A DNA stretch of 64,000 nt from Kingdonia uniflora (Eukaryota; Streptophyta; Magnoliopsida; Ranunculales; Circaeasteraceae). Shown here in pieces: positions 11,850-23,038 of the stretch (position 1 is the first letter of the stretch; the number at the start of each line of letters is the position of its first letter). The stretch is taken from positions 434,001 through 498,000 of the forward strand of contig JACGCM010002669.1 of the NCBI GenBank assembly GCA_014058105.1, read 5' to 3'. The position numbers and the translations under genes were made by a program. The notes beneath the pieces are model-generated. The model saw only the letters and a list, made by a program, of their open reading frames with translations. It was not told the DNA's origin and did no database searches.

Positions 11850-12730
11850 GGTACCAAGCTGGTCTAGTACGAAAAAGTTGCTCTTATTCACTTCTTAGGA
11901 TTGAATCGAGACATCTTTGCATGGACTTTTGAAGAGATGCCTGAGGTCGATCCGACCAAAGCATGTCACAAATTGGCCATCAACATCAACGCTACGGCGG
12001 TTAAACATAAATAGCGACTACTCTCACCTCATTTTTGAGATGAAGTCAACATTGAGATCGAGAAATTGATCAAAGTAGGGCTCATTCGAGAAGCCAAGTA
12101 TCCAGATTGGATATCTAATATCGTCGCTATTCCAAAGAAGAATGGAAAGGTCCAAGTTTGTGAAGATTTTACCGATGTAAACAAACACACTTCAAAGGAC
12201 AGTTTCCCTTTTCCCATTATCCATCAAATTCTTGATTCTACAGCTGGTCGCGAACTCATATCTATAATAGACACTACTTCTAGATACAATCAGATTCCTC
12301 TCTTAGAAGAATATTAAGAAAAGACAACTTTCATCACTGAAAGTGGACTTTACTGCTACAAAGTCATGCCCTTCGGACTAAAGAACGTAGACGCGACTTA
12401 TCAATAGTTAATGACGACTATGTTCAAAGTATATCTTGGGAAAATCATTGAAATCTTCATCGATGATCTCATGTGCAAGAGCATACAGTCAAACAACCAC
12501 ATCACAGATCTTACAACAATAGTCGACATTCTACGATCTTACAGGATGTGACTCAATCCTGATAAATGTCAATTCAGAGTACATTCATGCCGACTCCATG
12601 GTCATCTCATCAGCAGGAAGGGGATTGAGGCCGATCCATATCAAATTCAAGCTCTCTTTAACATACCATCTCCAAACACAACGAAGGACGTATAAAAATT
12701 TACAGGCAAGATCGCTGCTATCAACCGATT
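11850..12730 (+). pseudogene. Tat reverse transcriptase, broken
   Basis: Family blocks appear in order: a FAWTFEEMPEVDP-like segment at about 11910-11950, WISNIVAIPKKNGKVQVCEDF at about 12100-12165, FPIIHQILDSTAGRELIS, DTTSRYNQI (normally DAYSGYNQI), YKVMPFGLKN at about 12360, and the active-site region IIEIFIDDLMCKS at about 12450 with both aspartates. In-frame stops occur at about 12316 and 12406 and within the thumb. The gene cannot make a full enzyme. The degree of change suggests long neutral decay. Confidence 0.85.
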
Positions 12731-12870
12731 CATTTCTAAATCTTTAGATCGCTGTCGTTGGTTGTTCATACTACTCCGAGGTTATACCAAACGAGGAAAA
12801 TTTTATCCCAATGATGAGATCCAATGGACATAAGAATGCGAGGTAGCTTTTTCAGGAACTCAAAATCTAT

Positions 12871-13143
12871 TTGGGGAAGTTTTCCATCATGAGCACCCTG
12901 GTAGATAATGAGGATCTAATCATCTACCTGGCAGTTACAAACACTTCTATTAGCTCGCTTCTCATTCGACTTGAGGGGAAGATAAAAAAATCAGTCTATT
13001 TAATCAGCAAAATCCTCACTCCCATGGAAACGAGGTATTCTAAAATTGAGAGACTCCTTCTAACTCTTGTTTGCACTTTACAAGAACTTAAGCACTACTT
13101 CCAAGCTCATTCAGTCAAAGTCATGATAAACAACACATTCTGA
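12871..13143 (+). pseudogene. First (retroelement-type) RNase H of Tat element A, fragment
   Basis: The open frame reads LVDNEDLIIYLAVTNTSISSLLI, then VYLISKILTPMETRYSKIERLLLTLVCT with the catalytic glutamate, and the HYFQAHSVKVM segment before the next domain. The first aspartate position (normally D in a VSDxAVSSVL-like box) appears as T. The frame ends in a stop at 13141, just before the segment that normally carries further catalytic residues. It sits between RT and a second RNase H, which fits the Tat layout. Confidence 0.75.
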
Positions 13144-13396
13144 GAAGTTTTGTCCAAAAAGAAAAATCCAGAAGAGTGTAATAATAGTCAGTCAGTTTGG
13201 GAGAATATGATATCAAGTTAGAACAACGACATTCAAAAAAGGGTCAGGCCGTTGCTGATTTTCTTACAGATTTTCCAGTGGAAGATCCCGATTAGGAGGA
13301 GCATGATCCTGACCATACTGAAGAAATTATAAAAAATCCACTCGCCAAACATTTGGCGGGCCAGCTGAATGGGTTATAAGGAAAGGGTAGAGACTT

Positions 13397-13789
13397 CTTA
13401 CAGATGGTTCAGCAGGACCTGCAGGGTCAGGAATTGGAATCGTAATGATTAGCCCTTCCAACGACAGAATCGAGAAATTAGTCTGCCTGGATTTTGAAGC
13501 CTCCAACAATGTCACAGAATACAAATCTCAAATTCATGGACTTGACCTCGCACTCGAGCTTGGCATCCCAGAGCTCTTAGTCTACACATATTCTCTATTC
13601 ACCGTCTACCATTACTCTAAACAGTATAAGAAGAATGGTAAGATGATCGAGTATGCAACCCTCATTGCCGACAAGATAAGCAGATTTGTGAAAGCAACTC
13701 TCGACTATCTACCTCGAGGTAAAAACCGACATGCCGATTCCTTGGCTTATCTAGCCGGGGTATTGGGTACAAAAACACAATATCTATAG
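13397..13789 (+). pseudogene. Second (additional) RNase H domain typical of Tat elements
   Basis: A second RNase H fold follows the first: LTDGSAGPAGSGIGIVMI with the first catalytic Asp in TDGSA, EASNNVTEYKS with the catalytic Glu, then VYTYSLFTVYHYSKQY, where the third acidic residue of the usual YSDSQ box is replaced by Tyr. PRGKNRHADSLAYLA follows, with the last Asp. An extra RNase H of this kind between RT-RH and integrase is a known hallmark of the Tat clade. The missing central Asp should inactivate it. Confidence 0.85.
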
Positions 13790-13798
13790 ATCAAAGTT

Positions 13799-14770
13799 AT
13801 GTCTACCCCTAGCATTGATCTCCATTCTGTATGCACGATCAACACTGGGGGCGATAAAGAGGATGATGATGATTGGTGGAAGCCATTCATTGATTATCTT
13901 GTCCCTAATAACAAATGTAAAGGGCCCCTTCCAACAGATCTGATAGAGCATCGACAGTTGATCGAGAACTCAAAGCGTTACACAATTCAAAATGGTCTTT
14001 TATATCGTCATTCAATCACGGGGACTAACTCAAGTGCCATTCCAGGAAGAAAGCCGACGAAATGCTCAGATATTTACTTAAAAGGAATTTGTGGCTCCCA
14101 TACCGCAGGTCGATAACTCGCTAATAAAGTAATTGTACAAGAAGTATTATGGCTAGGAATGCGCAAGCAAGCAGAAGAATACTCACGCAAATGTGATACA
14201 TGTCAGCGACATGGACACATGATCCGCCGCCCTACGCTCGAACTCCATACAAGCAAGGTTTTCTGGCCATTTAAGCTGTGGGCTCTCGATCTCGTTGGGG
14301 AATTTCCTAATACTCTAGGTAACTGGCGATTCCTACTCATTGCAATTGATTATTTTACAAAATGGGTGGAAGCAGTTCTACTCTGTTGTACTAGAGAATA
14401 AGAGGTCATCTCTTTTAATGGGAAACACATTATCACACGGTTTGGATGCCCCCACCTGATTTGGATCGATAACGGGCCATATTTTATTGGAGAAAAAGTT
14501 ATAGCTTCCACAACAAACACAACATCATCCACTTGCCATCCAATCCCTACTACCCTCAAGGCAATGACCAAGCCAAAATCACCAACAAAAGCATAGTGAA
14601 TGGACTCAAGAAAAGGCTTCAATCACAAAAAAAAGAAATTGGATACGAGAACTTCCTCATGTCTTATGGGCATACCGTACCACTTAACGTTAATCAACCG
14701 GCTGTACCTCCTTCCTCATTGTCTATGGCACAAAAACTGTCATTCCAACAGAATACCACCACCCCGTAAG
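13799..14770 (+). pseudogene. Tat integrase, broken, catalytic Glu lost
   Basis: The N-terminal zinc-binding region spans two frames (13799-14116 and from 14159), with GICGSHTAGR and RKCDTCQRHGH. The core has WALDLVGEFPNTLGN (first Asp), YFTKWVEAV and LIWIDNGPYFIG (second Asp). The third acidic position, normally in a GQAEATNK box, reads NDQAKITNK, so Glu has become Lys. Stops at 14400 and frame changes after it confirm a pseudogene. It is the last pol domain before the long 3' region. Confidence 0.85.
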
Positions 14771-15278
14771 AGATCACGAGCTTATAGACGAAGAAAATGA
14801 GTTCGAATTGACCTGCAATATGAATTGAATTCATGAAACTAGGGAATGCGCTATTGCCAACCTAGGTCGATATCACCATATATTGGCCAGCTCGTATAAT
14901 AGAAGAGTCCAAAGCTGTGAGTTACAAATCATTGATCTCATCCTCAGAGAGATCCCATAACAAAAAAAGAAGCACATGCCGGGAAGCTGACAGAAAATTG
15001 GGAAGGCTTATTCCTCATCATTGGTCGAACTGGTCTGGGATCATATTATCTCATGACGGAGCAAGGAGTTTAAATTCCACACTCATGGAACATTATGCAA
15101 CTGAAATGCTACTATCGTTAATCCTCTGGTTTCTCCATTTTAATATTCTTGTTCTTTCCATTCAAAAAGAGAGATTTTAATTTCCAAATAGTGTACATTA
15201 TATTCTACTCAATGAAAACTTCTAAGTTTTTTCCCACATTACTCTCTACTTACGCAGATTCTGCTACATTATATAGAT

Positions 15279-15680
15279 TAAAGCAAATAAAATACTAGCT
15301 TTTAATCGACCTCTAAATAAATTAAAGCAAAGGTAAAACTAGCTTCCAATCGGCCTCTAAAAAGATTAAATCAAAGGTAAAACTAGCTTTTAATCGACCT
15401 CTAAACAGATTAAAGCAAAGGTAATACTAGCTTTTAATCGACCTCTAAATAGATTAAGGCAAAGTTAAAAAAACTTGCTTTCAATCGACCTCTAAATAGA
15501 TTAAAGCAAATGTAAAATTAGCTTTCAATCGACCTCTAAGCAGAATAAAGCAAAGGTAATACTAGCTTTTAATCGCCCATCTATGCATTTATCTGTAATT
15601 AAAACAAAGGTCATACTAGTTTTCAATCAAAGATCACTAACAGACCTAAGATAAAGTAAAGGTAAAACTAGCTTTCATTT
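15279..15680 (+). repeat. 44-bp tandem repeat, about 8-9 copies, in the Tat 3' region
   Basis: The unit taaagcaaaggtaaaactag followed by cttttaatcgacctctaaatagat (44 bp) is repeated head to tail. Early copies are near-identical; the last three are longer or degraded. It lies between integrase and the antisense gene. Tandem arrays in this position are known in Retand-type Tat elements. Confidence 0.9.
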
Positions 15681-16112
15681 TTCAATGTGTCTGCAACTAC
15701 ATAAACTTTTACAGGTTACATCTACAAGCCACTTCTAAAGGTTCTTCTCTGCTGATAGGAGGTCAGCTATGCCTTCCCCTACAATAGGAGGTCGTTCATC
15801 CATAAAATTTGGAGCTCGAGTAGCTACAATAATCCCGCCTTTCTCTACCAATTCAACTGGTCGAGAACCTAGCTCCATTTCTATGGCATTCATACAGTTT
15901 CCACGATCTATATCGTCTTTAATAATACATCATCTTCCCAATAGATAGTCGTGTAAGGTATCCCTCTCGAACTCAAGTCTTCTCACTTCCTCTACAAAAT
16001 AGGCAATAACAGCCATTAGCATTTGTGAGTACATTACTTCGGGCATAACTGCCTTGGAAAAACTCTCTCTCAATCTTTGATAACGCTCTTGTAACTTGTT
16101 ATACCATGCGTC
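15681..16112 (+). other. Tat 3' region, no clear gene
   Basis: This is AT-rich sequence between the tandem array and the antisense coiled-coil ORF. It may be the 3' end of the antisense transcription unit. Short minus-strand open stretches continue here, but without a recognisable domain. Confidence 0.4.
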
Positions 16113-16778
16113 TTACCACTCCATGTGTCTATCTATGTGGGACATAATATCTTTATGATCCTTCGCCTTCTTCGCTACTTTATCTAACTCAGCCTGGCTC
16201 GTCGTCGTCAATTTTGCCAATTGAGCATGAAGTTCCTTAAGCTCCCTATCTTTATCTGCATTTTCCTCAGTAGGAGACTTCTTTAGCAAATCATCTTTCT
16301 TCCTTAACAACCGATCCTTACCTCTGATCACCCCCTTTAACTCACACTCTCTGCCAAGAGTTATGTCAAATTTACCTTGGCGCTCCCTTAATCGCTCATT
16401 TCCTCTTTGTACATAAGCTTGAATGCGTGCTACATCACCCTCCAACTTTCTCATTCGAGCCAACAAGTCTACCACATCCCCTTGTACAATGGAGACCCCG
16501 ACATCGCATTTTTTCTTCTTCGGCTGCTCTTCAGCCTGGGCTTTCTTGACACGCGAATTGGACGAGACCAAATCCATAATCAATTGGGCTACCCTCTCAT
16601 TCAATTTATCACATCGTCTTTCAGCCATCCAGAAATCTATATCTTTAGCAGGTAAAGCCGCACACAACTGCTCCACCACAATTCTAGATTTGGCTAGGTT
16701 AGCTCGAGCTCTCTTTAGCTTACTATCTTTCCCAACCATTTCACTCTTCAATCGCTCTAATTCATTTTTGGAAATCAC
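16113..16778 (-). CDS. Long coiled-coil exon of the Tat antisense gene, 221 codons
   Basis: This is the longest open block of the antisense gene. It is almost entirely charged heptad-like sequence: ELERLKSEMVGKDSKLKRAR at the start, RMRKLEGDVARIQAY and ELKELHAQLAKLTTTSQAEL later, ending in HIDRHMEW. No catalytic motif is visible. A second coiled-coil block (16879-17160, QKIEKKDAKIERLQKELAEA) precedes it on the same strand and probably belongs to the same protein. Coiled-coil tails of this kind are often annotated in antisense ORFs of Tat-type elements. Exon borders were not resolved. Confidence 0.6.
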   Translation of the reverse strand: MISKNELERLKSEMVGKDSKLKRARANLAKSRIVVEQLCAALPAKDIDFWMAERRCDKLNERVAQLIMDLVSSNSRVKKAQAEEQPKKKKCDVGVSIVQGDVVDLLARMRKLEGDVARIQAYVQRGNERLRERQGKFDITLGRECELKGVIRGKDRLLRKKDDLLKKSPTEENADKDRELKELHAQLAKLTTTSQAELDKVAKKAKDHKDIMSHIDRHMEW

Positions 16779-19700
16779 TAGATCAGCTCGAGTCTACGCT
16801 TGCTCACTCATTTTTCTAATCATTTGGCCTTTCAGACTGGCCACAAAACCCCATAACTCATTCTCTGAAGATACGGTATCAAGCCATGTCCGCCTCCTTA
16901 CTTTTCACCATCAACGCATCATTCTGGCTTTTGAGCTTCACTGTCTCCTCCTTCGCTTCCGCTAGCTCTTTTTGTAATCTTTCAATTTTGGCATCTTTTT
17001 TCTCGATCTTTTGAGTCAGGTCATCAACAGGTTGTGTTGTCTCGACAAACATGAAATATACTTTGACGTGTTGATCATCCCTATCTTCAGTTGCCTCTCT
17101 CATCCTATTAAACTCCGTTGCATACTCTTGGTTAAATTGGAGTATCTCTTGTTCACTCAAGCGAGCTGACTCCAGTTTAACCTACATCACAGAAACAATA
17201 CATCAAGTTCAATTCAACAACAATCAACATTCAATCATAATACATGAGGCTTTCAAATATCTAACAAATTTCTATTTTTTGGCATTGTACTATTGTGAGA
17301 CTCCTTCTAAACTTAAGGTCGAAGTATGATTCTAGCTCGATGGCAATTATACCTACATCCAATTTCAAGGTATACATTTTCTATATTTTAACATTCTCAA
17401 CACTTAGGTATTATCTAAACACATTTGATTACCATTGCCCCTAAATTTTTTAACACATCTAAGGTCTATTTCTATTTTTCTAAATTTTTCTTTCTAGCTT
17501 TACAGTAATGCAGCATACAAATCAAATATTTCTTGCTTTTCTCAAACTTGTAACTTTGCTTGCGGAGTCAACAGGGACGCTGAGGTATCTTTCTCCTTAG
17601 CAAGCTCATTCTATAATTCTTTAATTTTGAAGCGCATATCCTTAAGTTCCTACAAACAATGTTTTCAAACATCTCTTAGCCTATAGATGTTTATCCTACA
17701 AAATAATATTCCATACAATTACAGTTCTCAAACCCCACAAAAATATACAGCCAAAAGTTCAATGACTTAACTCTACCTTCTCATTATCTTCCCCTTGGTT
17801 CTCTAGCTCAGTTTTGGGAGAGACCCCATACAACCCTCCTACCACACCAGGGACATCCTTTTCTGCCTTGTCCTCCTAAACATAGGTACCATCCATAATA
17901 GCTTTAACCTCAGCTTTGGAGTACCCCACTAAAAGGAGTTGGGGCCTGAGTCTATTTCACAGAACTACCAACTCATCTAGGTTCTTCTGCACTTCTCCTG
18001 TCAGCTCGCTAATCTACACCTCCTGCGCAGCCTTCACAGAATCAAGTCGCTTCCCCTCCAGAACCAGGTTAAACTTCAATCGAACCACCTTCTCGAGCTC
18101 TACCTTCCCATTCTCCAGCTCAACTTTTCCCTCCTCGATCCTGAGGCAGATCCCCTTCAACAAGCGAGCAGCCTACAAAATTTTAAACACATTCTTAGCT
18201 CGAATTCAAATACAAAGTTCAGAAGCAAACAAGTCATTAAAACTTACCATTTTGTTCAACTCCAACTGTGCAGAGGCACTTATTTCTTTAGCACCCTTGC
18301 GAGCTGCAAGTCTCACCCTGTCCTCCACAGCTCACAACTCATCGTCCTCATCATGTCGATTCTCCATGACCTTCTACCCTGCAACTTTAACAAAAGGATC
18401 TACCCTCATCTTTTTTGCTTTTCTCTCGACCTCACCACTCCCTGTGGTTCTAGAGGCCAGTCCATGCTTCTCTACCTTCTTCTTCAGAAACTTCAGGGCT
18501 AACTTGCTCGATATAGTAGCTTCTAGCACATCCATAAAATCTAACTCGGTAGCCTTCGGCAAAGCCACATGCTTCTCTCCATCAGCCCCTCTCTTCTTCT
18601 GGCTCTAACCCTCGTCATTAGTCTTTTTACCTGAGACTTTTGTACCTTCTCAGACCTGCTGTTAGCTCTTTTATACCTGCTAATACTGAGCTCCTTCAGA
18701 ATTTCCTCGAGCTCATCCCCTTCTCGAGTAATAGTATCTAACAGGGACTCCTTCCTCACTACCTTTGACTAAGGACCTGTAAAACAAATACAATACATTA
18801 TCAATAACATAACGACCTTCAATTACTACAGTTCGATAATATACACTATTACTTACTTTTTTATATTCAAAAGTTTTATTGGATCTTCATCTTCTCTCTG
18901 AAGGCAATCACCTTTTACCCACATCACATTATCATTCCACATTCGACCTGCTGAATTCAGATCGAAGAAAAGTAGTCGATACGAGTTCGAACAGAAATAT
19001 GTACCTCCAGTTGCAGAATAATTTTGTACACCATAAAATTATAAAACATCTTCAGGAGATATTCTCATCTTCATCTAATTCTCCTCCCACTACTTATTCA
19101 AACTCTCACAAACATTGATCACCTCCCACATGTTCCCATTCAGTTAGGTAAGGCAAGCCCCTATGATATTCATTATACCTTTAGCAAGATTGCAAAGGGG
19201 TAAACTCAATCCATACTCCAACTGAGACATATAGCACATAAACCCTCGTCCAGGTCGCCTTGGAAATTTCCATCAAAATACTCCAAGGAGATCGATTCGT
19301 CCACTCCCCTATCTGATTTCTCCTTCTCTAAATCAAACAACAAAAAGAAATGTTCTTCCCTAGATGCTATAATACAGTCTCTAAACTGCCTACCAGCATA
19401 TTCTACGACATTTCCCCATATTCCACCTACAAGAGCTCTGGATTTATAGAACTTTCTAAACACATCGGAGTTCGAAGGGTATGATACCAATTGTCCAGGG
19501 AAATCTGGAAATTAAACAACTACTACTTTGTCCTCCCTATTAGATTCTACATTATCAAAATCAGCTGAACGACCAGAGGTCGATGCCTCCATATCAGGTG
19601 AAGTCTCCATCTCAATTACAGGTTTAAGGATGAGGTTTGATTCTACACAAATATTCCTCACGCTTAACTTACATACAGGTCAAAGTATTCTATCATTATC

Positions 19701-20117
19701 TTTTACAAATCCATGCACACATTTACCATACATCTATCATACATATACGTATATCATACCATATTTTTTTTTACACATATATCAAACAAACTTTTATAGG
19801 TTACTATAAATAATAATTTTTCAAAATTTGAAAACCATAAAAATCCTTCAAACACGCGCTCATAATATCAATATCATATATCATCTACTAACCTTCAACG
19901 TCTGAATAAAAATCTGAAGCAGCGCCAAATCCCTCCTTCACAACACTGTTGTACAACCACTATATTGACTCTATCTCCACAACTTTCTCTCGCCTTGCAT
20001 GTTGATCACTATCATCTAGTCTCTCACGAGAATCTCTATTATTTTTTCTCTTTTCTCTCCCCCTGTTCTTCAATTTTCCTGAAGTTGATAAGCGTTCGAA
20101 TAAAGAAGATAAAGTAT

Positions 20118-20126
20118 TATTTATAG
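20118..20126 (-). promoter_or_regulatory. Candidate TATA box of the antisense gene, element A
   Basis: The minus strand reads ctataaataat here, about 120-230 bp upstream of the first antisense exon. Element B has the same motif at the same relative place (32315-32322), next to a conserved segment on the upstream side (gcacgagccgccctc in A, gcaagccgccctc in B). Confidence 0.5.
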
Positions 20127-20560
20127 TTTCTCTCTCTAATTACTTGCAGTTATTGGGTCTCGCACGAGCCGCCCTCCATTTTGGAGCCGAGGAGTCTCTT
20201 CTACAATTAATGTCAGACGTTTTATACCCTTTTGGTAAAAATACCTTCCCATCATTGCCCCCAGTCCTATATTTTAATATATTCTCATCTCTCATACCCA
20301 AATCTTCCTCTAACCTCTGCACACTCATGATGATTCAACACTCACACGCAATTAAATTTTTCCTGTAATTATACAAGAGACAAGAATTAAAGCTACCTAT
20401 TTTTTCTATTCCTACTTCTATTACGTATAGAATAGCTTACGTCATTTCCAAAGCTATCACATTTTTAAATTCAAATTTTTTATTCACAACAGTCACAAAC
20501 AATATTTGCAACAAAAGCGAACAGATTCAAAACATCATGCAAACTACATTTTAATTACAG

Positions 20561-20941
20561 TTATGTAACCTCATACAATTCGTTTCCTCGCATATAATTA
20601 CACATAAAACATCCTAGATGTTCAGAAAGGCCACACTTAAGCATTTTTCCCCCAGTAATCCTCATATTCTCCTCTTTAATTTCTTCTTCATCAATTTGTA
20701 TCATTGCCTCTTTTTGAGCTGCAGGCTCTAGATTAACTTCACAAAAAATCTCCAAGTAAAAGTAATGCCTTATCACAAGTTCCCCCGCCCTCGAATCTAA
20801 GCTTTCGAATTAGAATTCAGATTCAGGCAAGTCAGAATCATAATCAAGCAAACCAAAAATCCACTCTCGCACTTCTACAATCTTTATCGTTAATCATCCC
20901 TCAGCAGCATGACAAACTCTCTCAGAACGAGTCCTCACCAT
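20561..20941 (-). pseudogene. Second antisense ORF of the Tat element, MVRTRSERV... type
   Basis: A minus-strand frame starts MVRTRSERVCHAAEG and has one in-frame stop right after that. It continues as TIKIVEVREWIFGLLDYDSD and, after another stop, as IRHYFYLEIFCEVN, ending in LGCFMCNYMRGNELYEVT. Element B carries a counterpart at 32761-33115 with VAKVHERLFGQLDYDAY and HLRCFRCNYL. The shared G-L-DYD block and the C-x-x-C-N-Y end show that both derive from one protein family. I do not recognise the family. It lies upstream of the antisense TATA box and so is probably a separate unit. Confidence 0.55.
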
Positions 20942-22464
20942 GGTTTCTTTTTTCTTCCTCTTTAAAATCACATTCCCCCTATTTATACAATTTTTGAGAT
21001 CACCTCAAATCCTCCAAATTTCGTATATATCTTATCATCCATTTTTCCATAACTGGAAACCCTAAGAGATCTTGATAGAAAGTTATTTGAATTTATTTAT
21101 CAACATCGACCTCTTTGGATTCGTCCTATCTCATTTCAACCTATTCTTTACAATTTGTCCCCAAGTCCAACATTTCAAATAAGATCTCCATAAGCTCGAA
21201 CTTTTAATTCCTTCAAATTTTATATCTTCTAAGATATTCTCCCCCCATTATTCTATAATTTACTCAGTTTGATACATATTTTCACACATCTACTATTCCA
21301 CAGACATATTTTTTACAGTTCGATCTCAAATATTACATTTCATCATCTAATCATACATATCATTATTTCTTATAGCTCGATTTTAATCACAAGAGTTAAT
21401 TATATCTATCAATACAGAGTTTGAATAAAACATTTTTATTAAGCTCGAATATTAATTACAGATACTTTACAGATAACATGTCTTTCAGATACTGTTACAG
21501 TTCATTCCCAAAATCATATCAGTTTTCAGTAACGTTTTACTCCGAGAATCTTCTAAAGCAAAGTTGGAACTTGAAATCACTGAAGGTCCTTCTTTCTTCA
21601 TACCATTGACTTCCACAAGAAACTGAGGAAGCAACGGTGCCAGTGCTTGAACCACCCTTCAAACAGAAGGCCTTCTTAGCGTCAGGAGATAATGATTGTG
21701 CAGGGGCAAGACCTCCAATAATGTCTTCCTCTACCACCACCATCGTCTCCTCCTCCATAACCTTCACCAACAAAGAGTTGATGGAGACGAAAATGAGTCC
21801 TACCTTAGAATCCAATCCTTCATAGGATACCGGTGATACTGCCTCGCAAATACACCAGCCCCACATCTGTCCCCCCAACCTTGTCCCCCGCAAGGATGCA
21901 GAGACACCTCCAACGTTGCTCGCCTGTCCAGACAACATAATAAAATCTCCATATATAGTAAAAGTCCTCCTCAGCTTTAGCCGTATTGTCTTCCGACATA
22001 CCGTGATACGTCGATCGTACAGGAATTGGGGTGGGAATCTCCAGAGATTGATCCCCAAAGTATTTTAACTTTAACCTCTACAATTTAGCAGAGATTCTTT
22101 CTTCATAAACCATTTGCCTAGTCTTCACCATTATCACTCAGAAATTATAGAGAATATTACAACACAACGTATATTGCTAGACTCTATGCAGGTTCTATTT
22201 ATATCAAAACACATATTTAATGCGGAGATACATTTTCAAAGCATTCATCATTCACAGCAGAGCCACTCTCAGAACCCCAAGCATCAATTACGTCAATCAT
22301 TTCCATCTCATGAATGCAGATACATCACTCCATAAAAAATTATCGAGTACCCCAACCAGTCAAATTACCATTAATACATCATTTCTTTTCAACTTCCAGC
22401 ACCACAAACCCACGGGTTCTTCCTCAACCAAAGCTACTCGTGCTTTCAGCTGCAAGGGGGCGAT
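20942..22464 (+). other. Tat 3' untranslated region up to the 3' LTR
   Basis: This is AT-rich, with many short ctcgaa and gttcgat words but no supported gene. The minus-strand ORF of 173 codons at 21537-22058 has no family resemblance and its counterpart in element B is not open. A polypurine tract aaggggg at 22454-22460 lies four bases before the 3' LTR. Confidence 0.5.
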
Positions 22465-23038
22465 TGTAGGGACATATCCCTTGACCTAACTCAAATTCAA
22501 ACTACCTCTATATCAGACTCACGCATTTCATACGTGACGTGAATAGTCAGCATTTACACCTAGACCACGAACTGATGAAGAACGTGGATCGAGCACAACA
22601 GAAGAATATGAACAAGTTAAAGATACATGTCTCCCACAAACTCAACAGTTACACAGTCATCCACCACTTACCTCATTATTCGGAGAACATACTTTAGCAC
22701 AATAATGAGCTACGGGTAATATTTATATAAAGCAAAATTCTAGAAGAGACAGCACCAAAGATAAGCCAGATTTTCTATACTCTAACACAAAACTTCTTAT
22801 TTATATGATCAAGTATTTCTAGTTCAAGAGATTAGTTATAATAAGATATCAGCCTCAAGCAATAAAAGTTACTAATACTAAAACCCTCAACTCGAGGTCA
22901 TGGTTTTTGACCTATTCAAAGGTTTTTCACGCTAAATTATATGTGTCATTTCTTGCTTTACATTAGCTTTTGTCACAGGTACATTTGGTGTAAGAGCTGA
23001 TTCTGAGTCATTTCGAGCTACGAAATTAGGCCATTAAG
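22465..23038 (+). repeat. 3' LTR of Tat element A
   Basis: It starts TGTAGGGACATATCCCTTG after the polypurine tract and ends ccattaag, followed by the target duplication aaacc at 23039-23043. The last two bases differ from the ca of the 5' LTR. TATA-like tatataaag occurs near 22725. Confidence 0.88.

Larger units (their letters stand above)
16113..20128 (-). pseudogene. Antisense multi-exon gene of the Tat element (coiled-coil, gag-like)
   Basis: On the strand opposite to gag-pol, exon-like blocks follow in order. About 19892-20000 ends SDVEG at a GT donor. 19206-19530 begins METSPDMEASTSGR and continues into YPSNSDVFRKFYKS. About 18868-19220 contains CYMSQLEYGLSLPL and NSAGRMWNDNVMWVKGDC. 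Then come 18374-18759, 16879-17160 and 16113-16778. The middle part resembles the 'putative gypsy type transposon' domain (PF04195) by its LEYGLSLPL-type box; this is inference. The C-terminal part is a long coiled coil. A homologous copy occurs in element B. Stops are present. Confidence 0.6.
8804..23038 (+). mobile_element. Tat-lineage Ty3/gypsy retrotransposon, complete but decayed, 14.2 kb
   Basis: A pair of related LTRs (8804-9378 and 22465-23038) encloses a PBS, gag, protease, RT, RNase H, a second RNase H and integrase on the plus strand. A 7.5-kb tail with a tandem repeat and antisense coding follows. The flanks show a 5-bp target duplication aaacc (8799-8803 and 23039-23043). Two RNase H domains and a long 3' region with antisense ORFs are known traits of the Tat clade (Retand, Ogre, Grande relatives). 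By eye the LTRs differ at roughly one site in eight to ten, so the insertion is old. Confidence 0.9.

Noticed and set aside
15279..15680. CRISPR-like array
   Set aside because: The 44-bp units are contiguous with no unique spacers and lie inside a plant retrotransposon.
16423..16965. Plus-strand ORFs of up to 180 codons opposite the coiled-coil ORF
   Set aside because: They are mirror frames of the charged coiled-coil sequence on the minus strand; Ser/Phe/Leu-rich composition is the expected shadow.
17916..18608. Plus-strand ORF of 230 codons
   Set aside because: It is Ser/Phe-rich and lies opposite the Glu/Lys-rich antisense exons; again a complement shadow rather than a gene.
21537..22058. 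Minus-strand ORF of 173 codons in the Tat 3' region
   Set aside because: The counterpart in element B is not open in this frame and no family motif is present. It is probably chance openness.
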